Shown: positions 15,447 through 27,533, counted from the first letter of the stretch. The stretch: DNA of 64,000 nt from Ruegeria_B marisflavi (GCF_025673445.1 NZ_JAOVQN010000013.1:62001-126000), one strand, 5' to 3'. Numbers and translations: made by a program. The notes: generated from the letters alone by a model not told the origin.

Positions 15447-17768
15447 ATGTCCCTGTCGCGGCGCACAGGCCACAGGTTTCAGGGATCGGTCTGGCCGGGC
15501 TTCGTCGACGCGATGACCGGTCTGTTAATGGTGCTGACCTTTGTGCTGACCATTTTCATGGTGGTACAATTTGTGCTCCGCGAAACGATTTCCGGACAAG
15601 AGCACGAACTGGACGCGCTGGCGGACGAAGTTGGCAGGCTGGCGCAGGCGCTTGGTCTGGAAGAGCGCACCAACAACCAGTTGCAGGCCCGGCTGGGGGC
15701 GCTGAACGCGACCTTGAACGACACCCAGGACGATCTGACTCAGGCGCAGGCGTTGATTGCCTCGCTTACCGTCGAACGCGACCAGCAGCGCGCGGCCCTG
15801 GACGACGCAGCCACCCGGATCACGGCGTTCGAGGCACAGGTCGCCGCGCTGCTCTCGGATCGCGAGCAGGCGCTGGGCACTGTGGCAGCGCTTGAGGAAC
15901 AGCGCGCCACGCTCTTGTCGGAGCAGGAGGCACTGAACCTGGCCCTGGCACAAGCCCGCAGCGAAATCGACGACCGGGCTGAGGCCGCCCGCCTGGCTGC
16001 GGCCCGGCGCGAGGCTCTGGAAGCGATGATCGCAGATCTGGAACGCGAAGGGGACCATAGCGCTGCCCGGATCGGGTCGCTGGAACAGCAGTTATCCGAG
16101 GAGGAAGCCGCCCGGCTGGCCGAAGCGGCGGCAGCCGAGGCCTTGCGTGACAAGCTCAAGAACGCCGATGCCGAGCTGACGGCGATGACCCTGGCGCTCG
16201 AGGCGCAGCGAAAACAGGCCGAAGACACGTTGACCTTGCTGGCGGCAGCCGATGCCGCCAAGGCGCAGCTGGATGAAAGGCTTTCCGAGGTGCTGGCCGA
16301 GATCGAAGCGGCACGGGCGCAGCTGCACGAGCGTGACGAACTGGCCGAACGTCTGACGCGGGTCCTGGCCCAGATGGAGGTGGCGCAATCCGAAAGTCAG
16401 GCGCGGGTGAATGCCTTGTCGGCAGAGCTGGATCGTATTCGTGCCGAAGGCGAGCAGACCCGGACAGACCTGGCCGCCGCCCGCGCTCGTGCCGCCGATA
16501 CGCAAGGCGCGCTTGAGGCCGCACTGGCGGAACAGCGGGCCGCCACGGTTGCCACCCGGTCGCAGTACCAGGTTGAACTGGAGCGGCTCCAGTCCGAATA
16601 CGCCGCTGCCCGCACCGCGCTGGAGGGGGAACTGGCCGAATTGCGCGCCCTGGCGGATGCAACACGGACGGCACTCGAAGAACGGTTGGCGCAGAGCGAA
16701 GAGGACGCAGCCGGCACCAAGGCGGCGCTGGAGGCCGAGTTGGCACGCGCGCGTGCGGATCTGGCAGCGGCGGAAAACGCGGCCGTTTCGACGGAAGAGG
16801 ATCGCGCCTCGGTAGAGGCGCGCCTGCTTGCTGCGCTTGAAACGCTGGAGCGGGCGCAGGCCGCCGCCTCGGATCAGGAGGTCCTGCAACAGCGGCTGCT
16901 GGCCGCCCTGAACGCCCAAACCGAAGCCGAGGCAAGCGCGGCCGAGCAGCGCACCCTGGCCGAGCAACGCGCCGACCTGCTGGCACAGGCCCGCGCGGCA
17001 CTGGGCGAGGAACAGGTGATTTCGGCTGAGGCTCAGCGCCAGACCGCGCTCTTGAACCAGCAGGTGGCGGCGCTGCGGTCCCAGCTTGGCAGCCTGCAAG
17101 CCCTGCTTGACGACTACAAAAGCCGGAACGAGGCCGCGCAGGTGCAGGTGCAGACTCTGGGTCAGGATCTGAACGCGGCCCTGGCGCGGGCAGCATCGGA
17201 GGAACGCAAGCGCCGGATTCTTGAAGAAGCGGAACGCAAGCGGCTGGAGGCCGAGGCTATCCGGCTGGCCGAGGAAGCCAAGGCGCTTGAAGCACAGGCC
17301 AAGGATCTGGAGCAGTATCGCTCTGAATTCTTCGGCAGGTTGCGTGGCCTTTTGGGAAATCAGGAAGGTGTCCGCATCGAAGGTGACCGGTTCGTGTTCT
17401 CGTCCGAGGTTCTGTTCGACCCCGGCAGCGCGGATCTGTCACCCGCCGGGCAATTCGAAATCGCCAAGGTGGCGCGTATCCTGCGCGGAGTGGCCGTCGA
17501 GATCCCGCCTGAGATCGATTGGGTGATCCGGGTAGACGGGCACACCGACAACGTTCCTCTGTCGGGGACCGGGCGGTTCGCCGACAACTGGGAACTCAGC
17601 CAGGGCCGGGCCCTCTCGGTCGTGCGGTACATGGTTGACTTCCTGGGCATCGCGCCAGATCGGCTGTCGGCCAACGGGTTTGGCGAATACCAGCCGATCA
17701 ACCCGGCAGACACGCCCGAGGCCCGGGCACAGAACCGCCGGATCGAGCTTAAACTGACCGAGAAATGA
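15447..17768 (+). CDS. MotB-like OmpA-family protein with very long periplasmic coiled coil
   Basis: 773 aa, ATG at 15447, 3 bp after its partner gene. One N-terminal membrane helix (about residues 17-43) contains Asp21 in GFVDAMTGLLMVL, in the place of the proton-binding Asp of MotB. Residues ~50-640 are almost pure Ala/Glu/Gln/Arg/Leu-rich coiled coil. The C-terminal ~120 residues are an OmpA/MotB peptidoglycan-binding domain (VLFDPGSADLSPAG, VDGHTDNVPL, LSANGFGEYQP). The protein should be anchored in the inner membrane, powered by the adjacent channel, and able to reach the cell wall through a rod of tens of nanometres. Function is unknown. Confidence 0.85.
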   Translation: MSLSRRTGHRFQGSVWPGFVDAMTGLLMVLTFVLTIFMVVQFVLRETISGQEHELDALADEVGRLAQALGLEERTNNQLQARLGALNATLNDTQDDLTQAQALIASLTVERDQQRAALDDAATRITAFEAQVAALLSDREQALGTVAALEEQRATLLSEQEALNLALAQARSEIDDRAEAARLAAARREALEAMIADLEREGDHSAARIGSLEQQLSEEEAARLAEAAAAEALRDKLKNADAELTAMTLALEAQRKQAEDTLTLLAAADAAKAQLDERLSEVLAEIEAARAQLHERDELAERLTRVLAQMEVAQSESQARVNALSAELDRIRAEGEQTRTDLAAARARAADTQGALEAALAEQRAATVATRSQYQVELERLQSEYAAARTALEGELAELRALADATRTALEERLAQSEEDAAGTKAALEAELARARADLAAAENAAVSTEEDRASVEARLLAALETLERAQAAASDQEVLQQRLLAALNAQTEAEASAAEQRTLAEQRADLLAQARAALGEEQVISAEAQRQTALLNQQVAALRSQLGSLQALLDDYKSRNEAAQVQVQTLGQDLNAALARAASEERKRRILEEAERKRLEAEAIRLAEEAKALEAQAKDLEQYRSEFFGRLRGLLGNQEGVRIEGDRFVFSSEVLFDPGSADLSPAGQFEIAKVARILRGVAVEIPPEIDWVIRVDGHTDNVPLSGTGRFADNWELSQGRALSVVRYMVDFLGIAPDRLSANGFGEYQPINPADTPEARAQNRRIELKLTEK

Positions 17769-17771
17769 GGG

Positions 17772-18731
17772 TCATTTCACCGTGATCCTTGTAGTGATCC
17801 GATCGATCTCCTGACCTTCACGCAAGAGTATGATTTCGCCGGAATAGGTGCCTTCAGGCCAATCACCGCTTCCGGCCCTGCGCCCCGAGGCACGAAAAAG
17901 CCGCGCCTGATCTCGGTCCAGTTTCATGTCCTGCGCCATGAAGCGACCGGTAGGGCCATCGATAGTCAGGCGCAGCGTATCATCCGCGCGCCCGCCATAG
18001 GCCAGAACGAAGAGCACGATTGCAGCGGCATCGGACGGCAGGTGTCCGGCCGCCGCCGTGCCCTCCTGGACCGCGTCAAACTCCGGGACATGATCCGTAA
18101 ATCCGGCGTCGATCAGGCCGCCTGCGGCGTAGGTGATTGGCTCTTGCCAAAGGCTGGATTCGACTTGATCACAAGTGGCATCAGATCCGGTATCAAAAGG
18201 ATCCACAACCGCACCGTCACGGCGAACCGACAGATGGACATGGGGAAACTGCGCCTTGCCGCTGATCCCCACCTGACCCAGGATATCGCCCCGCTCGACC
18301 CGTTCGCCGCTGCGCACCCGGACCGACCCCTGTTTCATGTGGCAGTATTGTGTTTCCCACCCGTCCTCATGCACCAGCACCACGCCATTGCCGCATTCGC
18401 GACCCTTGACCGCCTCGGCATTGTCGGGGCCGTAGACACGGTCCTCGACCCCGTCGCGCACGCCCCGCACGACACCGGCGGCCGAAGCGATCACGTTGAC
18501 ACCGGCACGCATGGCCTCGAGCGTCGGCACCGCGAAGTCGGTGCCCTTGTGCCCGTCATAGCTGAGCTTGCCGCAGGTGAAATCTCTCACGCCTTCTCCG
18601 GGGTCGCGATCGACATATTGCTGGATGTAACAGGTTTCGCCCAATGTGCAGTCGATGGGCAGGCCTAGAATGGGGTTGCTCGCCGCGGGATACGCGGCGA
18701 GCAACAAAAAAGCCCAAAGGCCTGTGCGCAT
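17772..18731 (-). CDS. M23 family metallopeptidase (LytM domain), exported
   Basis: 319 aa. The ATG at 18731 shares one base with the clpA stop (TGATG), so it is translationally coupled to clpA. A signal peptide covers residues 1-18 (LWAFLLLAAYPAAS). The LytM domain has the zinc motifs HKGTDF near residue 61 and HVHLS near residue 167, plus HMKQGSV and GILGQVG-like turns (GDILGQVGISGKAQFPHVH). Such enzymes cut peptide cross-links or bind murein as amidase activators. About 130 C-terminal residues form an additional beta-rich domain. Its 3' end lies 3 bp from the convergent OmpA-like gene, with no terminator visible. Confidence 0.9.
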   Translation of the reverse strand: MRTGLWAFLLLAAYPAASNPILGLPIDCTLGETCYIQQYVDRDPGEGVRDFTCGKLSYDGHKGTDFAVPTLEAMRAGVNVIASAAGVVRGVRDGVEDRVYGPDNAEAVKGRECGNGVVLVHEDGWETQYCHMKQGSVRVRSGERVERGDILGQVGISGKAQFPHVHLSVRRDGAVVDPFDTGSDATCDQVESSLWQEPITYAAGGLIDAGFTDHVPEFDAVQEGTAAAGHLPSDAAAIVLFVLAYGGRADDTLRLTIDGPTGRFMAQDMKLDRDQARLFRASGRRAGSGDWPEGTYSGEIILLREGQEIDRITTRITVK

Positions 18732-21058
18732 CAGTCGGCCGTCAGCAGGGGCGGCTTGTCACCCGAAATACGTGGCCGGTCCGGGCCATCGACCTGCAAG
18801 ACCAACTCGCCCTTCTTGACGCTGACGCGGACAACACCGCCCTTGGCGAGTTTGCCGAACAGCAATTCCTCGGCCAGAGGCTTCTTGATGTTTTCCTGGA
18901 TTACACGCGCCAGCGGCCGGGCACCCATCTTGTCGTCATAACCCTTGTCGGCCAGCCATTCGGCGGCCTGCCGGGTCAGTTCGATATGGACATGGCGGTC
19001 CATCAGCTGTGCTTCGAGTTGCAGCACGAACTTCTCGACCACCTGAAGGATCACCTCCTTGGGCAAGGGGGCAAACGAGATCACGGCATCCAGACGGTTG
19101 CGGAACTCGGGCGTAAAGGTTCGCTCGATGGCGGCAGTGTCCTCGCCCTCGCGCCGGTCGCGCCCAAACCCGATGGCGGCTTTCGCCTGTTCGGCGGCGC
19201 CCGCGTTCGAGGTCATGATCAGCACCACGTTGCGGAAGTTGACGGTGCGGCCGTTGTGGTCGGTCAGTTGGCCATGATCCATCACCTGCAACAGGATGTT
19301 GTAGACATCCGGATGCGCCTTTTCGATCTCGTCCAGCAGCAGCACACAATGCGGATGCTGGTCGACGCCGTCGGTCAACAGCCCGCCCTGATCAAAACCG
19401 ACATAGCCAGGGGGCGCGCCGATCAGGCGCGAGACCGCATGTTTCTCCATGTATTCTGACATGTCGAAGCGCAGCAGTTCCACGCCCAGTGTATCGGCCA
19501 GTTGCTTGGCGACCTCGGTCTTGCCGACACCGGTGGGACCGGCGAACAAGTAGTTGCCGATGGGTTTCTCCGGTTCGCGCAGACCTGCGCGGGCCAGCTT
19601 GATGGCGCTCGACAAGGCCTCGATCGCCTTGTCCTGACCAAAGACCACCCGTTTCAGACTGGCTTCGAGATCCTTGAGAACCTCGGCATCGTCCTTGGTG
19701 ACGTTCTTGGGTGGGATGCGGGCGATCTTGGCCACGACAGCCTCGATCTCCTTGACGCCGATGGTCTTGCGCCGCTTGCTCTCGGCCACCAGATGCTGCG
19801 CTGCTCCGGCCTCGTCGATCACGTCGATGGCCTTGTCCGGCAGCTTGCGGTCGTTGATATACCGGGCCGACAGTTCCACCGCAGACTTGATCGCGTCTGC
19901 AGTATAGCGCACGTCGTGATGTTCCTCGAAATAGGGCTTCAGGCCCTTGAGGATCTTCACGCTGTCCTCGACCGAGGGTTCGTTCACGTCGATCTTCTGA
20001 AATCGGCGGCTCAGCGCGCGGTCTTTCTCGAAATGCTGGCGGAACTCCTTGTAGGTGGTCGAACCCATGGTGCGCAGCTTGCCGCCTTGCAACGCGGGCT
20101 TGAGCAGGTTCGAGGCGTCCATCGCCCCACCCGACGTGGCGCCGGCCCCGATCACGGTGTGGATCTCGTCGATAAACAGAACTGCGTCGGGATGCTCTTC
20201 CAACTCGTTCACGACCGACTTGAGCCGTTCCTCAAAATCGCCGCGGTACCGCGTACCGGCCAGCAGCGCGCCCATGTCGAGCGAATAGATCGTGGTGTTC
20301 GACAGCACCTCGGGGATTTCACCGGCCACAATCTTGCGTGCCAGCCCCTCGGCGATGGCGGTCTTGCCTACGCCGGGGTCGCCCACCAAGAGCGGGTTGT
20401 TCTTGCGGCGGCGGCACAGCACCTGGATGCAGCGCTCGACCTCCTGGTCGCGGCCGATCAGCGGGTCGATATCGCCGGCGCGCGACTTGGCATTGAGGTT
20501 CACGCAATATTTGGACAGTGCGCTTTCCTTCTGCTCGCCTTCACCCGACGACGTGGCGCGGTTTTCTTCTTCGCTGCGCTCGGCCCCGGTAACGGGCCGG
20601 TTTTCACCATAAGCCGGGTCCTTGGCCACGCCATGGGCGATGAAATTCACCGCATCGTAGCGGGTCATGTCCTGTTCTTGCAGGAAGTAGGCCGCGTTCG
20701 ATTCCCGTTCGGCAAAGATCGCCACCAGCACGTTGGCGCCGGTGACCTCGGTGCGGCCCGAGCTTTGGACATGGATCGCGGCACGCTGGATCACGCGCTG
20801 GAACGCCGCGGTGGGAACCGCCTCGGACCCGTCAATGTCGGTCACCAGATTGGCAAGATCCTCATCGATAAATTCGACCAGGGTGCTACGCAATTCGGTC
20901 AGATCAACACTGCATGCCTTCATCACCCGCACGGCGTCGGGTTCGTCGAGCAGCGCCAGCAAAAGATGCTCCAGCGTTGCGAATTCGTGTCGCCGTTCGT
21001 TTGCCGCCGCCAGGGCTGCGTGAATGGCCTGCTCAAGTGTGCTCGAGAATGAAGGCAC
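18731..21058 (-). CDS. clpA: ATP-dependent Clp protease ATP-binding subunit ClpA
   Basis: 775 aa. The start is GTG at 21058 (VPSFSSTLEQ), chosen because AGAGGAG precedes it by about 9 nt and the protein then begins as ClpA does. The Clp N domain spans residues ~1-145. AAA module 1 has Walker A GDPGVGKTAIAEG and Walker B VLFIDEIHT; module 2 has GPTGVGKTEVAKQ and VLLLDEIEKAH. The ClpP-contacting loop reads AAIGFGRD (IGF in place of IGL), followed by FTPEFRNRLD. ClpA unfolds substrates and feeds them to ClpP. No clpS is adjacent; the next co-directional gene is an exported M23 peptidase. Confidence 0.97.
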   Translation of the reverse strand: MPSFSSTLEQAIHAALAAANERRHEFATLEHLLLALLDEPDAVRVMKACSVDLTELRSTLVEFIDEDLANLVTDIDGSEAVPTAAFQRVIQRAAIHVQSSGRTEVTGANVLVAIFAERESNAAYFLQEQDMTRYDAVNFIAHGVAKDPAYGENRPVTGAERSEEENRATSSGEGEQKESALSKYCVNLNAKSRAGDIDPLIGRDQEVERCIQVLCRRRKNNPLLVGDPGVGKTAIAEGLARKIVAGEIPEVLSNTTIYSLDMGALLAGTRYRGDFEERLKSVVNELEEHPDAVLFIDEIHTVIGAGATSGGAMDASNLLKPALQGGKLRTMGSTTYKEFRQHFEKDRALSRRFQKIDVNEPSVEDSVKILKGLKPYFEEHHDVRYTADAIKSAVELSARYINDRKLPDKAIDVIDEAGAAQHLVAESKRRKTIGVKEIEAVVAKIARIPPKNVTKDDAEVLKDLEASLKRVVFGQDKAIEALSSAIKLARAGLREPEKPIGNYLFAGPTGVGKTEVAKQLADTLGVELLRFDMSEYMEKHAVSRLIGAPPGYVGFDQGGLLTDGVDQHPHCVLLLDEIEKAHPDVYNILLQVMDHGQLTDHNGRTVNFRNVVLIMTSNAGAAEQAKAAIGFGRDRREGEDTAAIERTFTPEFRNRLDAVISFAPLPKEVILQVVEKFVLQLEAQLMDRHVHIELTRQAAEWLADKGYDDKMGARPLARVIQENIKKPLAEELLFGKLAKGGVVRVSVKKGELVLQVDGPDRPRISGDKPPLLTAD

Positions 21059-21233
21059 AGGCGTGCTCCTCTGTATTGGGTCGGGAGGGGGGGCGAGTTG
21101 CGGTCGGACCCCTCTGCCAACCATGTGCTCATACTATTAGAGTTTGGTTGATGTTAGCGGCGCTTCAAGGGTTTTCTTTTCTTTACCGCTCACATTTGTC
21201 GTGACTGGTGGCGTGAATGTTGCATTTGCGGCA

Positions 21234-22001
21234 TCAGAACCTGTCCTTGCGGCCGCGAATTTCGGCAAAGACCTTAGCCGGGTCGGCGCCGGACAGGCCC
21301 AGATGCGCCTGAATGTCCGGATCGGCAGCCCGCAGAAACGGGTTTGTCGCCTTTTCCAACCCCAGCATGCTGGGAACGGTCGGGTGTCCTGCTGCTCTGG
21401 CTTGATCTATTTCCGCCGCCCGCTTTTTCAAGGCATCGTTGCCGATGTCGATCGTCAAAGCGAAGCGCGCATTCGATTGCGTGTATTCATGTCCGCTGCA
21501 CACAACCGTATCGTCGGGCAGGTCGGCGAGTTTGGACAGCGAGGTCCACATCTGCTCGGGCGTTCCTTCGAAGAGGCGGCCACACCCCAGCGCCATAAGG
21601 CTGTCAGCGGTGAAAACCGCGTTACTTTTCGGCAGATAGAAAGCCAGATGCCCGACAGTATGACCAGAGACGTCCAGTACCTCGACCGGTTCGCCGCCAA
21701 TGTCGAACCGGTCCCCCTCGGCCACCGCCATGTCCAGGGGCGGCAGCCGATGTGCATCGGCTGCTGCACCGATGACCCGTGCGGGATGAGTGGCCAGGAT
21801 CTCGGGCAGGGCATCGACATGGTCCCAATGATGATGCGTTAGCAGCACGTGGCTCAGCCTCCAATCTCGCGTCGCTAGTTCGGCCAGGATGGGGCCAGCC
21901 TCGGGGGCGTCCACCAATGCGGTCTCTCCGCTGGTCGCATCATGGGCGAGATACGCGTAATTGTCGCTGAGACAGGGGATGGTGACGATTTCAAGAGGCA
22001 T
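21234..22001 (-). CDS. gloB: hydroxyacylglutathione hydrolase (glyoxalase II)
   Basis: 255 aa from the ATG at 22001 (MPLEIVTIPCLSDNYAYL); upstream in-frame sequence overlaps the divergent methyltransferase gene and is not conserved-looking. The metallo-beta-lactamase metal motif THHHWDHVDAL sits near residue 55, followed by DVSGHTVGHLAF, ADSLMALGCGRLFEG and CSGHEYTQSNARFAL. The C-terminal HAGH-like domain ends NPFLRAADP. It hydrolyses S-lactoylglutathione to lactate and glutathione, completing methylglyoxal detoxification. The divergent methyltransferase gene begins 61 bp away, so both promoters must be very close; such a pair is common in Rhodobacterales. Confidence 0.95.
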   Translation of the reverse strand: MPLEIVTIPCLSDNYAYLAHDATSGETALVDAPEAGPILAELATRDWRLSHVLLTHHHWDHVDALPEILATHPARVIGAAADAHRLPPLDMAVAEGDRFDIGGEPVEVLDVSGHTVGHLAFYLPKSNAVFTADSLMALGCGRLFEGTPEQMWTSLSKLADLPDDTVVCSGHEYTQSNARFALTIDIGNDALKKRAAEIDQARAAGHPTVPSMLGLEKATNPFLRAADPDIQAHLGLSGADPAKVFAEIRGRKDRF

Positions 22002-22061
22002 GGCCTTTTGCCTTTTCGTTGTTAGACTGCCCCAGCCAAACAGATCGGGCGAGCGGCTGCA

Positions 22062-22793
22062 ATGCATCTGGACGTGCAGGACCTGAGGAATTTCTATTAT
22101 CGCAGCACGCTGGGGCGGGCGGCGCAGGCGGCCGTGCGGGGGCGTCTCTTGGGTATTTGGCCCGAGGCCAAGGGGCAGACGGTTGCTGGCTATGGTTTCG
22201 CCGTGCCGCTTCTGCGGCCTTATCTGAACGACGCGCGCCGGGTCATCGGCCTGATGCCGGGGCCGCAAGGGGTGATGCCCTGGCCTGCGGGATTGCCCAA
22301 TGTCTCGGTCCTTTGCGAGGAAACGTTGTGGCCAATCGAGACCGGCCATATTGATCGGTTGGTGGTGATGCATGGGTTGGAAACCTCGGAACACCCGTCA
22401 GCCGTTCTGGATGAATGCTGGCGCGTACTGGGACCGGGCGGAAAGGCGATTTTTGTGGTTCCGAATAGAGCCGGTCTGTGGTCACGGTCCGACAAGACGC
22501 CATTTGGCTTTGGCCGCCCCTATACTCTAGGACAGCTGGAAACCCAGTTGCGCAAGCATCAGTTCCTGCCGGAGTTCCATTGCTCCGCCCTGTACCAGCC
22601 GCCCTCGTATAAACGGTTCTGGCTGAAATCGGGCGCATTGCTGGAACGAACCGGTACCCGTCTGCCGACGATCATGGCCGGCGGTGTGTTTTTGGTCGAA
22701 GCCTCCAAGCGGGTTCACCCGCCACGCGGCAGCGCGACCAAGGCGGTGCGACGGCCCGTAAAAGCACTGGATGGGCTCCTGAAACCGGCCTGA
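22062..22793 (+). CDS. class I SAM-dependent methyltransferase
   Basis: 243 aa, ATG at 22062, divergent from gloB. The SAM fold is modest: GYGFAVPLLRPYL in the motif I place (residues ~46-58) lacks the strict GxGxG, followed by RRVIGLMPGPQGVMPWP. Later blocks are clearer: HIDRLVVMHGLETSEHPSAV, LDECWRVLGPGGKAIFVVPN and the C-terminal sheet. The substrate is not predictable. Its constant position beside gloB suggests a link with glutathione or thiol metabolism, but that is only context. No terminator is visible right behind it. Confidence 0.8.
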   Translation: MHLDVQDLRNFYYRSTLGRAAQAAVRGRLLGIWPEAKGQTVAGYGFAVPLLRPYLNDARRVIGLMPGPQGVMPWPAGLPNVSVLCEETLWPIETGHIDRLVVMHGLETSEHPSAVLDECWRVLGPGGKAIFVVPNRAGLWSRSDKTPFGFGRPYTLGQLETQLRKHQFLPEFHCSALYQPPSYKRFWLKSGALLERTGTRLPTIMAGGVFLVEASKRVHPPRGSATKAVRRPVKALDGLLKPA

Positions 22794-22941
22794 TCGCGGT
22801 CCCATTCCAGCGGCGCCCAAGGCATGTCGCGGTTTCGTTTCGGACAGGAATCGGAAAAAACATGCGTTTGCCGCTGCAATTTCAGCTAAAAGAACGGGTG
22901 CAAACGGTCGCAGTTTCGTTAACACATTGAAAACACACGAT

Positions 22942-22969
22942 TTGGGTGCAAGGCTGTTATCGCTATACT
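22942..22969 (+). promoter_or_regulatory. candidate promoter of the atp operon
   Basis: TTGGGT (22942-22947) and TATACT (22964-22969) are spaced by 16 bp. A start site near 22976 would give a leader of about 125 nt to the atpH start codon. Confidence 0.5.
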
Positions 22970-23017
22970 ATATTGCGACATAAGGAACGCTCTGCTACAT
23001 CCCCGGTGATTTCGATG

Positions 23018-23040
23018 CCCCGCCGTCACGGCGGGGTTTC
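23018..23040 (+). terminator. intrinsic terminator-like hairpin inside the atp leader
   Basis: CCCCGCCG-TCA-CGGCGGGG is a perfect 8-bp stem followed by a short TTTC. It lies after the candidate promoter and 62 nt before atpH, so it may act as an attenuator, as the end of a ~65-nt small RNA, or as a leaky terminator of the upstream gene. Confidence 0.5.
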
Positions 23041-23101
23041 CTCACGCCCCCGGGGTCGCGCAAACGGCGCGTTCGGGGCCAATAATATCGGAAGGGTGGA
23101 C

Positions 23102-23662
23102 GTGTCCGAACCAGCTTCGATTTCCGCAGGCATTGCCGCGCGCTATGCCACCGCGATTTTCGAGATCGCGAAAGAGAATAATGACCTGAAAGGTCTGGAA
23201 ACCGGCATCAATGATCTGGCTGCCGCCCTGGCCGAAAGCGCCGACCTGCGTGGTCTGATCGCGTCACCGCTGGTGTCCCGCACAGAACAGGAAGCCGCGA
23301 TCACTGCGATTGCCAAGAAAATGAAGCTTGGCGCCGTGCTGACCAATTCGCTGGGTCTTATGGCACAAAAGCGCCGCTTGTTTGTTCTGCCGCAGTTGCT
23401 CAAGGCACTTCAGGACGCGCTGGCCGAAGAACGCGGTGAAGTGACCGCCGAGGTCACATCGGCCAAGGCCCTGACCAAGACCCAGATCGACAAGCTGACC
23501 AAGACGCTCAGCGAGCGCGTCGGCAAATCTGTCACCATCAATGCGACCGTGGATGAAGCCCTCATCGGCGGTCTTGTCGTCAAAGTTGGCTCGAAGATGA
23601 TCGACAGCTCGATCCGCTCCAAGCTCAACTCCCTCCAGAATGCAATGAAAGAGGTCGGATAA
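23102..23662 (+). CDS. atpH: F1F0 ATP synthase subunit delta
   Basis: 186 aa. The start is GTG at 23102 (VSEPASISAGIAARYATAIF), with AAGGGTGG about 6 nt upstream; the longer open frame into the leader has no such site. It has the OSCP/delta pattern: N-terminal helical domain with ARYATAIFEIAKE and the C-terminal TSAKALTKTQIDKLTKTLSE then VDEALIGGLVVKVGSKMIDSS. The subunit joins the F1 head to the peripheral stalk. It is the first gene of atpHAGDC, 1 bp before atpA. Confidence 0.96.
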   Translation: MSEPASISAGIAARYATAIFEIAKENNDLKGLETGINDLAAALAESADLRGLIASPLVSRTEQEAAITAIAKKMKLGAVLTNSLGLMAQKRRLFVLPQLLKALQDALAEERGEVTAEVTSAKALTKTQIDKLTKTLSERVGKSVTINATVDEALIGGLVVKVGSKMIDSSIRSKLNSLQNAMKEVG

Positions 23663-25201
<1,539 letters not shown>

Positions 25202-25213
25202 GGAGAGGCGTCG

Positions 25214-26089
25214 ATGCCCAATCTCAAGGACCTAAAAAACAGGATCGCGTCGGTCAAATCGACCCGCAAGATCACCAAGGCCATGCAGATGGTCGCGGCG
25301 GCAAAGCTGCGCCGCGCCCAGGAATCTGCCGAAGCGGCCCGCCCTTATGCCGAACGGTTCAATGCCGTGATGGCGGGGCTGGCGGCCTCGGTCGGGGGGA
25401 GCGACAGCGCCCCCTTGCTGCTCCGTGGTACGGGCAGCGATCAGGTTCATCTGCTGGTCGTCATGACGGCCGAACGCGGTCTGTGCGGCGGGTTCAACTC
25501 GAACATCGCCAAACTGGCCCGCGTCCGCGCAAATGAACTGCTGGCCAAGGGCAAGACGGTCAAGATTCTGACCGTCGGCAAGAAGGGCCGCGATGCGCTG
25601 AAGCGTGACTTTGCCGCCAATATGGTGGGTCACGTGGACCTGAGCGGTATCAAGGCTCTTGGCTATGCCAATGCGCAGGACATCGCTCGCGACGTTCTGG
25701 GCCGGTTCGATGCCGGTGAATTCGACGTTGCCACGATCTTCTATGCGAAGTTCCAGAACGTCGTGACCCAGCTGCCGACCGCGCAACAGATCATCCCGGC
25801 GGCCTTTGAGGCCGAAGGGGAGAGCGACGAAGTTGCGCTGTTTGACTACGAGCCCAGCGAAGAGGCCATCCTGGCCGACCTGCTGCCGCGCGGCGTGGCG
25901 ACGCAGATCTTCTCGGCGCTGCTGGAAAACGGGGCCTCGGAACAGGGCGCCCGGATGTCGGCGATGGACAACGCGACCCGCAACGCGGGCGAGATGATCG
26001 ACAAGCTGACCATCGAATTCAACCGCTCGCGTCAGGCCGTCATCACCAACGAGCTGATCGAAATCATTTCCGGCGCCGAGGCGCTGTAA
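25214..26089 (+). CDS. atpG: F1F0 ATP synthase subunit gamma
   Basis: 291 aa, ATG at 25214 after GGAGAGGCGTCG. It shows the N-terminal helix (NLKDLKNRIASVKSTRKITK, AMQMVAAAKLRRAQ) and the C-terminal helix MDNATRNAGEMIDKLTIEFN followed by SRQAVITNELIEIISGAEAL, which together form the rotating central shaft in the F1 head. The central alpha/beta domain has TAERGLCGGFNSN. Position between atpA and atpD is the standard one. Confidence 0.98.
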   Translation: MPNLKDLKNRIASVKSTRKITKAMQMVAAAKLRRAQESAEAARPYAERFNAVMAGLAASVGGSDSAPLLLRGTGSDQVHLLVVMTAERGLCGGFNSNIAKLARVRANELLAKGKTVKILTVGKKGRDALKRDFAANMVGHVDLSGIKALGYANAQDIARDVLGRFDAGEFDVATIFYAKFQNVVTQLPTAQQIIPAAFEAEGESDEVALFDYEPSEEAILADLLPRGVATQIFSALLENGASEQGARMSAMDNATRNAGEMIDKLTIEFNRSRQAVITNELIEIISGAEAL

Positions 26090-26108
26090 GAAAATCCGGA
26101 GACGAAAC

Positions 26109-27533
<1,425 letters not shown>

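Larger units (their letters stand above)
22794..23101. other. 308-bp intergenic region carrying the atp operon promoter and leader
   Basis: The first ~145 bp show nothing I can name. A promoter-like pair lies at 22942-22969 and a strong GC hairpin at 23018-23036, both listed separately. The ribosome-binding sequence GGAAGGGTGGAC precedes the GTG start of atpH. Confidence 0.6.

Noticed and set aside
16092..17196. long antisense frames inside the coiled-coil gene
   Set aside because: They arise from the Ala/Glu/Arg-rich repeat composition.
14262..17768. complete Zorya anti-phage system
   Set aside because: Only ZorA/ZorB-like components are present; no ZorC, ZorD or ZorE gene is adjacent, and the subunit with the long tail is reversed.
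15447..17768. coiled-coil protein as an SMC or chromosome-partition protein
   Set aside because: It has a membrane helix and OmpA domain but no Walker motifs.
19502..21052. 516-residue open frame antisense to clpA
   Set aside because: ClpA on the other strand has full motifs; the antisense frame is a GC-driven shadow with no domain.
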